Assembly (NCBI GenBank): GCA_027485645.1
Contig: JAIXQR010000007.1
Location: forward strand, 310,001 to 374,000
DNA: 64,000 bases
Direction: 5' to 3'
Source: a bacterium
GTDB lineage: Bacteria; Armatimonadota; Fimbriimonadia; Fimbriimonadales; Fimbriimonadaceae
Shown here: positions 18,178-27,648 of the stretch, one piece after another
Layout of the letters: every line of letters begins with the position of its first letter
How positions within the stretch are numbered: the stretch's first letter is position 1
Translations under genes and position numbers: made by a program
The notes under the pieces: model-generated
Database searches by the model: none
The model's input: only the letters and a program-made list of their open reading frames with translations
What the model was told of the DNA's origin: nothing

Positions 18178-19659
18178 ATGACCATGAGCCGACGTCCGGG
18201 AGATCGCATTTTTGGAGTGGAGACCGAGTTCGGGTGCCTTGTTGCCGATGAGAACCTAGGGACCCCGGAAGGTGTGGTCGAGGCGATCAAGGACACGTTG
18301 TTTTATGAGATGAAGCTCGGGGCGATTGACATTCACGCCCGGGACGACGTCTTTGAGCCGGCACAATCCGGCGGCTTCCTGATGAACGGGGCCCGGATGT
18401 ACATTGACGCGGTTGGCAGCCACCTGGAATACGCGACGGCCGAGTGCTTGGATCTGAAGGACCTGATTGCAAACGACCGAGCCGGTCAGCGACAGATTGT
18501 CCGGGCGATTCATGACTTGGGTGTTGCCGATGTGGTGAGCGTTTACAACAACAGCGTCGACCACTTTGGTGGGCACACTTTTGGTTGCCACGAAAACTAC
18601 ATGGTCCGGGCGGATGATTCGTTGCTCGAATCTGGGATCGTGCTTCTGTATCCGTTCTTAGTCACGCGGCAGATTTTTGCTGGAGTTGGGCGAGTCGGTG
18701 GCCACGTTCTCACGGCGGGTGGATACCGACCGAGCTATCAGGAAATGGCGAACAACCCGGTGGATTACATTTGGGTTTCGAACGTGTACGGCGTGATTCC
18801 AGACGATGGCGTTGATTTCCAGCTCAGTCAGCGTGCCGATCACATCATCAAAACGCTCGCTTCACGGGTCCGGTTCAACCGAGCATTGATCAACCCGAAG
18901 TGGGAGCATTTCTACTCGCACAACGGCTTCACCCGGCTGCACATGCTCTTTGGCGAGAGCAACCAAAACGAGTTTGCTTACGCCCTAAAGGTCGGGACGA
19001 CGCTGATTGCTCTAAGACTGGCCGAAGAAGGGCGAATTCCGGAGACGATGATCGTGGCGCAGCCGCTGATTGCGCTGAGACAGGTCTCTCGCGACCCGAG
19101 TTACAAGTGGAAAGTCGAAATGCTGGACGGTTCGACTTCGAACGCGATCGACATCCAGCGTCAGTACTTGGAGCTGGCTCAGGCGTACCGAGACGAGAGC
19201 GAGCAGATCAATTGGACCCTGGACAACTGGGCGGCGATTTTGGACGGCTTGGAGAAGGACCCGATGCAGCTCGGGGACCGGATTGATTGGGTCGCAAAGC
19301 GGCAGATTGTTGATCAGTACCGAACTGAGGAAGGTCTTGAATGGAGTGACGACGCCCTCCACTCGGTCGATCTGGAGTACCACAACATCGATCCAAGCGC
19401 TTCACTGTTCCATGCCTATCAAGAAATGGGCAAGACCAAGCGCATCGTCGACGACCTCGATATTGTTACCGCCATGACGGACCCGCCCCAGAACACGCGG
19501 GCCAAGGGGCGTGCACGCCTAGTGGAACAGGTCCTACAGAACAAGTCGCGGTACTACGCGTTCGACTGGAACGGAGTCCAAACGGCGCGAGACCGACATA
19601 TCGATCTCAGCGACCCGTTTGACACTTACGACGGTGTAAACGCGAACGGCAAGGTCTGA
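18178..19659 (+). CDS. PafA/Dop family protein (Pup ligase or Pup deamidase/depupylase homologue)
   Basis: A carboxylate-amine-ligase fold protein of 493 aa from the PafA/Dop family, which links or removes the ubiquitin-like Pup protein in bacteria with a proteasome. Visible family features are the N-terminal ATP/Mg segment IFGVETEFGC, the substrate-site segment FLMNGARMYIDAVGSHLEYAT and the GCHENYMV motif. A Glu/Arg-rich C-terminal domain ends in the RARLVEQVL region. The family is best known from Actinobacteria; homologues occur in a few other phyla. No Pup, proteasome subunit or Mpa/ARC ATPase is in the window, so ligase versus deamidase is undecided. ATG 18178 or 18184 could be the start. 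Confidence 0.85.
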   Translation: MTMSRRPGDRIFGVETEFGCLVADENLGTPEGVVEAIKDTLFYEMKLGAIDIHARDDVFEPAQSGGFLMNGARMYIDAVGSHLEYATAECLDLKDLIANDRAGQRQIVRAIHDLGVADVVSVYNNSVDHFGGHTFGCHENYMVRADDSLLESGIVLLYPFLVTRQIFAGVGRVGGHVLTAGGYRPSYQEMANNPVDYIWVSNVYGVIPDDGVDFQLSQRADHIIKTLASRVRFNRALINPKWEHFYSHNGFTRLHMLFGESNQNEFAYALKVGTTLIALRLAEEGRIPETMIVAQPLIALRQVSRDPSYKWKVEMLDGSTSNAIDIQRQYLELAQAYRDESEQINWTLDNWAAILDGLEKDPMQLGDRIDWVAKRQIVDQYRTEEGLEWSDDALHSVDLEYHNIDPSASLFHAYQEMGKTKRIVDDLDIVTAMTDPPQNTRAKGRARLVEQVLQNKSRYYAFDWNGVQTARDRHIDLSDPFDTYDGVNANGKV

Positions 19660-20985
19660 TTACCGGAACTCGAGCATCTGGCCGGCCGGTTGGCTGGTCC
19701 GTTCTCCGGATCGGACCGCGACGGCGCCGCCGAGGATGACGTGTTCCACAGCGCCGGTGAACGTTTCGCCTTCGTACGGCGACCATCCGCATTTGCTCTC
19801 AACGTGAGATCGTTCGAAAACCCACTTTCGGTTCAAGTCAACGATGGTGAGATCCGCGTCCATTCCGACGGCAATGGAGCCTTTGCCTTGGATGTTGTAC
19901 AGCGCGGCTGGGCGAGTGGATGACATCTCGACGAGGCGTTCGAGCTTGATACGGCCTTGGGCACAGAATGTGAGGAGCACTGGCATCAGGGTTTGGACGC
20001 CGGGCATTCCGCTTGGGGAGGCCGGGTAGGGCTTCGATTTTTCCTCTAGCGTGTGCGGGGCGTGGTCGCTTCCGAAGACGTCGAACAGGTTTTCGTCGAG
20101 AGCTTTCCAGAGTCCTGCGCGATCAGCTTCGCTGCGGATCGGTGGATTCATCTGCGCCAACGCTCCGAGGCGTTCGTACGCCTCCGGGCCGGCGAAGTAG
20201 AGATGTTGCGGAGTGGCTTCGCAGGTGACTCGGACTCCTTCTTTGCGCGCGTCTTCGATGATCCAGGGCTCTTCCTTCGTGCTGATGTGCAACACGTGCA
20301 CAGGACGACCCGTCTCCTTGCTTAGCCGGAGAATCTGTCGGGTGGCAAGGATGGCGCTCTCGCTGTCTCGCAAGTAGGGATGCTCGGTGGCCGAAGGTTC
20401 TTCCGAGATCAGCGACTTTCGGGAGCGATTTCGAGCTTCGTCTTCCGCATGGATCGGGCATGGTCGAGTGCCGTGCTGCAGGACTTTTCGAAGGTCGTCT
20501 TCTTCCGAAACCAGCAGGCTGCCGGTTGAACTGCCCATGAAAATCTTGATTCCGGGGCAGCCAGGGAGCAGCTCGAGTTCACCGAGTTGGCCGGCATTCT
20601 CGGTGGAAGCACCGATGAAGAAGCCATAGTTGGCCCAGGCTCGCCCTGCGGCCCGGTTCAGTTTGTCTTGCAGCGTGATCGCGTCGGTGGTGTTCGGCAC
20701 GGTATTCGGCATTTCGAGAATGCTCGTAACCCCACCCATGAGGGCGGCGCGGGTGCCGGACTCCAGGTCTTCTTTGTGTTCCAATCCGGGCTCACGAAAA
20801 TGGACCTGGGTGTCGATGACACCAGGGATGATGGTGAGGTTCGTGCAGTCCAGGGTTTGGGCGGCGCTTTCGTTGCTCAACAATCCAATCGCGGCAATTT
20901 TGCCGCCGGTGATGCCGATGTCTCCGATAGCCGTGCCGGCGGGAGTGACTACTTGAGCATTCGTGAGGAGGAGATCAAACGGCAT
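19660..20985 (-). CDS. pyrC: Dihydroorotase
   Basis: Amidohydrolase of 441 aa, type I dihydroorotase of pyrimidine synthesis, interconverting carbamoyl-aspartate and dihydroorotate. Zinc ligands sit in DTQVHFREPG, a carbamylated lysine in KIFMGSSTG, histidines in HAEDEA and HVLHIST, and the catalytic aspartate in GSDHAPHT. The late AVGMDADLTIVDL strand is typical. An allantoinase is a possible alternative, but the motif set favours dihydroorotase. It abuts the PafA/Dop homologue without overlap and starts only 27 bp from xthA on the other strand. Confidence 0.9.
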   Translation of the reverse strand: MPFDLLLTNAQVVTPAGTAIGDIGITGGKIAAIGLLSNESAAQTLDCTNLTIIPGVIDTQVHFREPGLEHKEDLESGTRAALMGGVTSILEMPNTVPNTTDAITLQDKLNRAAGRAWANYGFFIGASTENAGQLGELELLPGCPGIKIFMGSSTGSLLVSEEDDLRKVLQHGTRPCPIHAEDEARNRSRKSLISEEPSATEHPYLRDSESAILATRQILRLSKETGRPVHVLHISTKEEPWIIEDARKEGVRVTCEATPQHLYFAGPEAYERLGALAQMNPPIRSEADRAGLWKALDENLFDVFGSDHAPHTLEEKSKPYPASPSGMPGVQTLMPVLLTFCAQGRIKLERLVEMSSTRPAALYNIQGKGSIAVGMDADLTIVDLNRKWVFERSHVESKCGWSPYEGETFTGAVEHVILGGAVAVRSGERTSQPAGQMLEFR

Positions 20986-21012
20986 GTTTCATTCTGGATT
21001 AGAATCACGCCA

Positions 21013-21786
21013 GTGAAGATTTGCACCTACAATGCGGCCTCCGTCCGGGCTCGGCTGCCACGGCTCGTGGAGTGGCTCGATGCGAACGAACCGGACGTGG
21101 TGGCGATTCAGGAAACGAAGGTTGAGAACGACAAGTTTCCGGTTGAAGAGTTCGAAGCCCGTGGCTACGAACTCGCATTGAACGGGCAAAAGAGCTGGAA
21201 CGGGGTTTGCCTTCTCTCGCGACTTCCGATCGAGAATGTGCAGATTGGCTTTGGGGATGAGCTCATGCCGCAAGACGCCCGCATCATCTCCGCGACAATT
21301 TCGGGCATTGAGATCATCAACGCCTACGTTCCCAACGGCAACACGGTGGGAAGTGAAAAGTGGGAGTACAAGATGGCGTGGCTCGAGCGGTTTGCCCGCC
21401 TCTTGCGGGAACGGTACACGCCGCAGGCTCCGGTGATCTGGCTCGGCGACATCAATATCGCCCCGACCGGTATCGATGTGTACGAAAGCGAGCGGAAGCT
21501 CGGAATGGTCGGCCACCATCCTGATGAGTTCTCTCGGCTAGATCGAATCGTCGACTTCGGCCTCACGGACACTTACCGGCACTTGTATCCAACCGAGGTC
21601 GAGTACACGTTCTGGGACTTCACGGTGCCTCGCGCCGTTGACCGAAAGCTTGGCTGGCGAATTGATCACATCTATGTGACCGAGCCGCTGGTGGATCTTG
21701 TGCAAGATGTTGAGATTGACCTGGCCGCGAGGAAGCTCGAGAAGCCCAGCGACCACACGTTCGTTACTGCACGCCTCGACCTTTGA
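21013..21786 (+). CDS. xthA: Exodeoxyribonuclease III (AP endonuclease)
   Basis: A 257-aa exonuclease III family enzyme that cuts at abasic sites and trims 3' ends in base excision repair. Seen are KICTYNAASVRARL, the metal-binding E in IQETKV, the WLGDINIAP catalytic aspartate block, RLDRIVDFGLTD and the C-terminal DHxxV histidine (SDHTFV). GTG 21013 is chosen since homology begins exactly there; the frame is open upstream but would run through pyrC. The mRNA leader must be very short given the 27-bp divergent gap with pyrC. Confidence 0.93.
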   Translation: MKICTYNAASVRARLPRLVEWLDANEPDVVAIQETKVENDKFPVEEFEARGYELALNGQKSWNGVCLLSRLPIENVQIGFGDELMPQDARIISATISGIEIINAYVPNGNTVGSEKWEYKMAWLERFARLLRERYTPQAPVIWLGDINIAPTGIDVYESERKLGMVGHHPDEFSRLDRIVDFGLTDTYRHLYPTEVEYTFWDFTVPRAVDRKLGWRIDHIYVTEPLVDLVQDVEIDLAARKLEKPSDHTFVTARLDL

Positions 21787-22354
21787 GGAACTCGGGTGGA
21801 ATGATGCAGCCGATCGCTTTGGTTTCCTGAACGGTCACGGGCTTGCCCGCCAAGAACTGATCCAGCGCGATTCGCAGGTCTCGTCGCTGGGGCTTTCGCT
21901 GAACGCCGAGTTTCGGGAAGCGATCGTCGATCCGACCTTTGTAGATGATGACGCTATCGTTCCGGATGAGGATCGCCATCGGGCTGATCGGATTTCCGCT
22001 ATCGAAGATGATCGGGTTTTGGCTTGTGAGAATGATCGTGGACCCGATGTTGTAATCCTTGGCATACACTTTTGCCTTTGCGGGCGTGTAGTCCGGGTCC
22101 GCGATCACAGTGTAAGTTCGGATCTTTTTCTTGGCGTAGTCTTTTCGAATCCGCTCCATTTCTGAGGCGTATTGCCGTGCAATCGGGCAGTCTGGAAGAA
22201 CCAGAAACAGCACCGCCGCCCGTGATGTGGATGACCCCGTGATTGCTTGCACCTTTCCCGTTGAGTCCTTCAAGGTGAACTGCATCACGGGCGGGGCCGG
22301 GGTTTGGGCGGCTTGAGCTATGGAGATGACAAGAAGACCGAGCATGACTTTCAA
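21764..22354 (-). CDS. Secreted redoxin (thioredoxin-like) protein
   Basis: A 196-aa exported protein with a signal peptide (MKVMLGLLVISIAQA) and a thioredoxin-like AhpC/TSA fold. The active-site region reads PDCPIARQY, a single-cysteine version common in redoxins that accompany secreted heme or copper proteins. The C-terminal signature TKAIGCI supplies a second cysteine. It probably acts in the periplasm as a thiol reductase or metal chaperone; the target is not known. The 3' end overlaps xthA by 23 bp. It could serve the cytochrome/copper protein at 52.9-54.3 kb, but that is only inference. Confidence 0.8.
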   Translation of the reverse strand: MKVMLGLLVISIAQAAQTPAPPVMQFTLKDSTGKVQAITGSSTSRAAVLFLVLPDCPIARQYASEMERIRKDYAKKKIRTYTVIADPDYTPAKAKVYAKDYNIGSTIILTSQNPIIFDSGNPISPMAILIRNDSVIIYKGRIDDRFPKLGVQRKPQRRDLRIALDQFLAGKPVTVQETKAIGCIIPPEFLKGRGVQ

Positions 22355-22463
22355 CCGAAACCGTTTGTGGTTCAGACGTTTTCCAATAGGTTAGTCGATA
22401 GTCGTGGCCGAGAAATTCACTCGCATGGGTCGATAGGCTGAAAATCCTGATACGATAGCGCGG

Positions 22464-23813
22464 ATGATGTCGCGCCTGAAGCAGATTCCGCTCCACACGA
22501 AAATTCTGATTGGACTCGTTTTGGGTGCCATCACGGGCGGAATTGTCCAAGCCTTGTTCGGTGCGACCAACGAGAACCTGAAGTGGTTTGTCGACGTCAT
22601 CGCCACACCCGCCGGAAACATCTTCCTTTACATGCTGTTCATGGTCGTCGTGCCCCTGCTGTTTTCGGCATTGTTGCTAGGCGTCGGCGAGCTTGGAGAC
22701 GCAGCAAGAGTAGGGAAGGTCGGGATCTATTCGCTCATCATGACCGTCGTCCTCAGTGGAACGGCGGTGGGCCTCGGCGTTGCGGCAGTGAACCTGGTTC
22801 AGCCCGGAAAGGTGATCTCACTCGAACAGCGTGGCGCACTTGAAAAGCAGTACGGAAACACCGAACAGGCGGCGAAATTCTTGGAATCCGCCAAGAAAGG
22901 CCCCGATGATCCTCCGCTGCTTGGCGTGATTCCCAAGAACCCGTTCAAGGAGATCAACCGCGCACTTGAAGGCGGCTTGCTGCCGTTCATGTTCTTTGCC
23001 ATCGTGTTTGGCATTGCGCTTTCGGCGATCGAGAAAGAAAAGTCAGAGCCGGTCAAGGTGTTCTTCGAAGGCATTTTTGCTGCAAGCCAGAAGGTGATTG
23101 ACTACGCGATGAGTTACGGCCCGATCGCAGTGTTCTTCCTCGTGTTCCGGGCGACCTCGACTTTGGGCTTGGAGGTGTTTGCGGCGGTCGGGGCTTACGT
23201 GCTGGTGGTGTTAGTGTGCCTGCTTATACACCAGTACGTGACCTATAGCATCGTGCTGAAGCTGATCGCCAAGCGGAATCCGGTTGAGTTCTTCCGGCAG
23301 ATGCGCACAACGATGATCACGGCGTTTGCGACCAGCTCTAGCAATGCGACCTTGCCAACGGCCCTCAAAGCCGCGACGGATGAAGTTCATTTGCCGAAGG
23401 ATGTCTCTTCGTTCGTTCTCACCGTCGGTGCCACGGCAAATCAGAACGGGACGGCGCTCTTCGAAGGCATCACGATCTTGTTCTTTGCCCAGATGTTCGG
23501 GCTTGACCTAACGATCACCCAGCAGCTCATGGTGATGGGACTATCCATTGTCGGAGGAATCGGCACTGCCGGAATCCCAGGCGGAGCGTGGCCGATGATC
23601 ACCACGATCATGGCAGGGCTAACTTCGGCCAACGGTCAGGTCATCCCGGTCGCCGCGGTCGGAATTGTGCTTGGAGTTGACCGAATTTTGGATATGTCCC
23701 GAACCGTACTGAACGTGACTGGTGACATGACAATTGCGGCTTGCGTTGCGCGGATGGTCAATCCCACAGGGAAAGCAGCAAAGGATGGGCCTGGAGAGTC
23801 CGTTGTCAAGTAG
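22464..23813 (+). CDS. Dicarboxylate/amino acid:cation symporter (DAACS family)
   Basis: An inner-membrane Na+ or H+ symporter of 449 aa, GltP/DctA/GltT fold. Eight long hydrophobic segments and the hairpins are visible. Diagnostic stretches are ATSSSNATLPTALKA (HP1 serine motif), GATANQNGTALFEG in place of the usual NMDGT motif, GIGTAGIPGG (HP2) and DRILDMSRTVLNVTGD. The residues D and N in the last motif bind the carboxylate substrate in this family. Substrate (glutamate, aspartate or C4-dicarboxylate) cannot be assigned safely. A short insertion (residues about 110-150) follows TM3. Confidence 0.93.
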   Translation: MMSRLKQIPLHTKILIGLVLGAITGGIVQALFGATNENLKWFVDVIATPAGNIFLYMLFMVVVPLLFSALLLGVGELGDAARVGKVGIYSLIMTVVLSGTAVGLGVAAVNLVQPGKVISLEQRGALEKQYGNTEQAAKFLESAKKGPDDPPLLGVIPKNPFKEINRALEGGLLPFMFFAIVFGIALSAIEKEKSEPVKVFFEGIFAASQKVIDYAMSYGPIAVFFLVFRATSTLGLEVFAAVGAYVLVVLVCLLIHQYVTYSIVLKLIAKRNPVEFFRQMRTTMITAFATSSSNATLPTALKAATDEVHLPKDVSSFVLTVGATANQNGTALFEGITILFFAQMFGLDLTITQQLMVMGLSIVGGIGTAGIPGGAWPMITTIMAGLTSANGQVIPVAAVGIVLGVDRILDMSRTVLNVTGDMTIAACVARMVNPTGKAAKDGPGESVVK

Positions 23814-23829
23814 GGCTCGTAACGAAGGA

Positions 23830-24666
23830 ATGTCAGCGAGTTCCATCGGCACGGCAGTAGAACCTTCTCGCTGCGGCCAATCAGATCTGATCGCATGGTC
23901 ACGAACTCTCGTTCGATCCATGCAAGATTGTGCGGATCCGGTTGGCCAGATTAAGCTCATCTTTGATTCGGCAACCGCTCAGATCGATGCCTTGGCTGGC
24001 TTTCTCTCAAAGTCGTCGATCTCAAATATGGGTCAATTGAACATCGAACGAATCATTGATGTCGGCGACTGGAGTACGGCTGCGCGGAGCCAGCGTGACC
24101 GCTATGCAAAGGACTGTGATGCCTTTCCGGACCCGTTCGTTGAGGCCTTCATGAAGGATCCAAAGTTTGGTGGTCCTTTCGCGGCGCGTCGAGAAGACCT
24201 CATTTCAGATGAGGCATGGTACGAGTCACCGCACTATAAGGAGTTTCGTATTCCGGCCGGGCAGGACGCCTGCATGTACATTTCGACATCATTCCGGGAT
24301 TTGGCTAGCGGAACAAAGGTGATTTGGACGGTTTGCTTCGTGCGCGCCATCGGTAAGCCGCAATTCACAGAAGAGGAACGGGATCTTGCCTTTTCTTTCC
24401 TACATTCGGTTGAGCCTATTCTCGCGGACATTTGGAGAGAGGCATCAACCGAAACTGAAAGTCAGATTCAGGCGCTTCCACATCGATTGCGCCGAGTTTT
24501 GGGAGGGATCCAGGCCGGTTTGTCGGAGAAGGAAATTGCAAAACAGCTGTCACTGAGTCCGCACACCGTTCACGGTTATGTAAAAGATCTGTACGGAAAA
24601 TTCGGCGTGCGTTCCCGTGCCGAACTTCTCATCGCCACCCTTTCGCAGCGCAATGCGATGACATAG
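23830..24666 (+). CDS. LuxR-type transcriptional regulator
   Basis: A regulator of about 278 aa with a C-terminal LuxR/NarL helix-turn-helix (LSEKEIAKQLSLSPHTVHGYVKDLY). The N-terminal 200 residues have a GAF/PAS-like alternation but no clear phosphoacceptor aspartate, so it is not an obvious two-component receiver. The start is uncertain: ATG 23830 is directly preceded by GAAGGA; TTG 23803 has GGAGAG at a better distance and would overlap the transporter gene. It sits directly behind the symporter gene and may regulate it. Ligand unknown. Confidence 0.82.
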   Translation: MSASSIGTAVEPSRCGQSDLIAWSRTLVRSMQDCADPVGQIKLIFDSATAQIDALAGFLSKSSISNMGQLNIERIIDVGDWSTAARSQRDRYAKDCDAFPDPFVEAFMKDPKFGGPFAARREDLISDEAWYESPHYKEFRIPAGQDACMYISTSFRDLASGTKVIWTVCFVRAIGKPQFTEEERDLAFSFLHSVEPILADIWREASTETESQIQALPHRLRRVLGGIQAGLSEKEIAKQLSLSPHTVHGYVKDLYGKFGVRSRAELLIATLSQRNAMT

Positions 24667-24737
24667 ATCCCAAGGAACCCCCTGATAAGGGGAATTAGCG
24701 TTCGGCTTGCATATCAGACAATCTTGCTCTGATCGAA

Positions 24738-27596
24738 ATGCCTAAGAAAAGTATTGCGCGTTTGGTTTCTCGTACTTGTTGTTATGGCCTCCTATTAACC
24801 CTCGCCGGTTGCGGCGGAGACGGCTGCGGTAGCTCTTCCTCTAGCTCAGGCGGCGGCGGACCGATCGGGAGCATCAGCAATTTCACCTTCAAGGATTCGT
24901 CTGGCGGTCCCCTGACTGGTTCAATCGAGGCTGGGAAGGGCTTAATCGCCGAGGCAACTGGCTTAGCCGAGAAGGCATATTACGAGGTCGTCGTAACCGG
25001 TTCAAAGAATACGATTACCGCTCCGAACGGGGAGAAAGTAGTGTCCTACAACACTGTCATCACGGATAAAATCGGGTCGCTGAGATCAACGCTTGTCACT
25101 CCACTTTTGGAGACAGGTACATATACGATGCGAGTGTCTCGGCTGACAGAAACGGGAACGACGCCCGTAGGCACACAGTCCTTTACGGTCGCGGAACAAG
25201 TCGGCAAGGGATTCCGAGTCGGTAAGAAAGGCACCGCTTTTGAGCCAAGCCGATTGTTTGCCGCGACCGAATCGGTTTCAGCGAAATTCTACGGATTCGC
25301 CCCAGGCGAGACCTTTGACGCCTTTGTCGTGCGAACAATTCCGAGCGTCAGAGCAGGTGAGAAGCTGAAGGATGTTTCCGGATTTCGTGAGAACCCTGGT
25401 GTTCCACCGGGCAGACAGCGGCTCGTCGGAAATGCAGATCGGGTGACCATTGGCGCAGACGGGAGTGCGGTCGTTGAACTCTGGCCCACGATCAATGCGG
25501 AGGCAAATTCTTACCGCTTCGAAGTTATTCTTGACTTGAACAAAAACGGCACTTACGAGGAAGGTGTCGACCTGCGACAAGACGAACTTCTTGGATCTTT
25601 CGGCGTGAGCGGTGCGCGACGTTCTGCCGCTGGAGGCGAAATCGATGTCGCGGGCAACACAGATTTGGAAGCCCAGACCCAGTTTTTGGTGAATGACACA
25701 CCGATGGCAGTTGCGCCCTCAACCCTGTCCGGTAGCCCAACCGTCGGAAGCATCCTTGTTTATCGCGATCGGACTTTTGCGGCAGGAGACCCAATTAGCT
25801 TTTTCACAGCGAGTAGCGCACATTCCTTTACTTCTCCAAGTGCTGACGTGCTTTTTGATCCGAAAATTCTGCTCACCCCGGACCTCAGCCCTGGCAAGTA
25901 TGACGTTGTAATCGATGTGGACCGAAATGGAGTTTTTGACCCAGCAGTTGACTACACGGATGGTCAGGATGGCGTCTCCTTTGAAGTCATCGGTACTCCG
26001 CCAGCAAACCAAAAGTGGACGGTCATGATCTTCATGAACGGGGACAACAACTTAGATCCGTACGTGGATCCGGATTTGAAGGAAATGGAAAAGGTTCAGT
26101 ACGTTAAGGGACTGAACTCAGACGTTTCGGTCCTCACCCAGATTGACCGGTCGCTTAAGAATGATACGGCGCGCTACCTGATGGCGTACGACTCTCAAAA
26201 CAAGACTCAGGTCGCAACCCAGCCCGTCCAGCGGCTCGGTGAGCGCGATATGGGCCAGGTAAGTGAACTGGAAGAATTCATTCGCTGGGCGAAGGCCTAT
26301 CGCCCAGCCGAGAAATACGCTCTCATTCTCTGGGATCACGGAAACGGTTTCCGTGCAACGCCCGCATTACGTCGAAACGCGAACCATGCACGCGCTGTGG
26401 CACGCCCTAAGCGAGCTGGGTTCTCTTACGATGACTCATCCGGCAATTTCATGACGGTCGATGACTTGCATGACGTGATCAAGCGCACGGGCCCAGTTGA
26501 CGTCATCGTCAATGATGCTTGCTTGATGGGATCGTGGGAAGTTGTGAGCGAGTTCCAGGACGTTACTCAGGCCTATGTAGGCTCACAGGTATTGATGCCC
26601 GGACGCGGACTCCGCTACGACTTGACGATGCAGGCGCTGGTTGATAATCCGGCGATGACGGCCCAACAACTCGCGGTAAGGGTAGTAGACGACTTTGCTG
26701 CTGACAGCGCAGCACTTGGAATCAAAGATGAGCATATTGCCGCTTACGACTTGACAAAGATGCCCGCCCTGGACACGGCCATCGACGGATGGTCAAACCG
26801 CATCGTTTCTGACCCAGATGGGAACGGTCTGAATGGGCTTTACGATACTCACGTTTGGCGGAGCATGCTGGATATCAAGGCGTTTTGTCCCTCCGTGCTA
26901 CGGCACGAGGCAAGTTCTGGAGGCAATAGCTGGCCCGACAGCCGTGATCTGAAACAGGTAGCAGACTTCCTTGTCTCTAGCATCAACATCCCTTACCGCA
27001 ACACAGGTGTTGCCATAAGAGACGCCCTAAAGGCCGTGGTGCTCAAGAACTACGCAGGCAGCGCGATTCCGGGTCGGAACGGGATGTCGCTTTGGTATCC
27101 GGACCGAGCGGAGTTTGACCACTTCATCTATGACTTCGAAGGCTTGGAAGTCTCTCGTCGTACGAAATACGGGGAGATGTTGGTGGAAATTTATCGGCAC
27201 TTGTATGCAGTCAAAGTTACTAGCCAGGCTGACTTCTGCATGTTCGACTCGGATAATTTTCCAGGAAATTCCGAACCGCGTTGGTCATTTGATCGTGGCT
27301 ATCATGTGATCGAGGATATTGACTCGTTATCGGGGCAACGCTTCTATTTGATCACTGAAAAGGCGGTCGATACCAAGCATTACCTAACCGTCTTCAGTCA
27401 AATCGCTAGTGAACCTGGATCGGTGGGATCGTCTGAAATCGAGATCTTTGACTACGCGGGAACCTCGGTCAAGAAGGTAACGGTGCCTGGGTGGACTTAT
27501 CCGGACAATGCTGGTGCGGGACGTTGCAGGGTGAGCATTAATCCGATCAAGGAAATTATCTCCAACGAGAACCTAGACTTCGGATACGGCTTGTAA
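24738..27596 (+). CDS. Lipoprotein with clostripain-like (C11) peptidase domain
   Basis: A 952-aa exported lipoprotein. The lipobox LTLAGC places the lipidated cysteine in the first 30 residues, followed by a Ser/Gly-rich tether. Residues about 45-420 form several beta-rich Ig-like segments. A C11 (clostripain/gingipain-like) domain starts at KWTVMIFMNGDNNLD, with catalytic H534 in LILWDHGNG and C595 in NDACLMGSWEV. A beta domain follows at the C-terminus. C11 enzymes cleave after basic residues, often after self-processing. It likely degrades protein at the cell surface. It ends at a strong hairpin shared with the fasciclin gene. Confidence 0.88.
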   Translation: MPKKSIARLVSRTCCYGLLLTLAGCGGDGCGSSSSSSGGGGPIGSISNFTFKDSSGGPLTGSIEAGKGLIAEATGLAEKAYYEVVVTGSKNTITAPNGEKVVSYNTVITDKIGSLRSTLVTPLLETGTYTMRVSRLTETGTTPVGTQSFTVAEQVGKGFRVGKKGTAFEPSRLFAATESVSAKFYGFAPGETFDAFVVRTIPSVRAGEKLKDVSGFRENPGVPPGRQRLVGNADRVTIGADGSAVVELWPTINAEANSYRFEVILDLNKNGTYEEGVDLRQDELLGSFGVSGARRSAAGGEIDVAGNTDLEAQTQFLVNDTPMAVAPSTLSGSPTVGSILVYRDRTFAAGDPISFFTASSAHSFTSPSADVLFDPKILLTPDLSPGKYDVVIDVDRNGVFDPAVDYTDGQDGVSFEVIGTPPANQKWTVMIFMNGDNNLDPYVDPDLKEMEKVQYVKGLNSDVSVLTQIDRSLKNDTARYLMAYDSQNKTQVATQPVQRLGERDMGQVSELEEFIRWAKAYRPAEKYALILWDHGNGFRATPALRRNANHARAVARPKRAGFSYDDSSGNFMTVDDLHDVIKRTGPVDVIVNDACLMGSWEVVSEFQDVTQAYVGSQVLMPGRGLRYDLTMQALVDNPAMTAQQLAVRVVDDFAADSAALGIKDEHIAAYDLTKMPALDTAIDGWSNRIVSDPDGNGLNGLYDTHVWRSMLDIKAFCPSVLRHEASSGGNSWPDSRDLKQVADFLVSSINIPYRNTGVAIRDALKAVVLKNYAGSAIPGRNGMSLWYPDRAEFDHFIYDFEGLEVSRRTKYGEMLVEIYRHLYAVKVTSQADFCMFDSDNFPGNSEPRWSFDRGYHVIEDIDSLSGQRFYLITEKAVDTKHYLTVFSQIASEPGSVGSSEIEIFDYAGTSVKKVTVPGWTYPDNAGAGRCRVSINPIKEIISNENLDFGYGL

Positions 27597-27635
27597 AAAA
27601 GAAGCCCCGGCCTGCTAGGAGCAGACCGGGGCTTC
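27595..27635. terminator. Bidirectional terminator between the C11 lipoprotein and fasciclin genes
   Basis: A 10-bp perfect stem, GAAGCCCCGG (27601-27610) and CCGGGGCTTC (27626-27635), lies in the 52-bp gap between two convergent genes. On the minus strand it is followed by six T residues (27600-27595); on the plus strand the tail is only TATG, so it should work best for the fasciclin gene. Confidence 0.8.
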
Positions 27636-27648
27636 TATGCGTCAATCC

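Noticed and set aside
20587-21012. An upstream in-frame extension of exonuclease III
   Set aside because: It would read antisense through pyrC; homology begins at the GTG at 21013.
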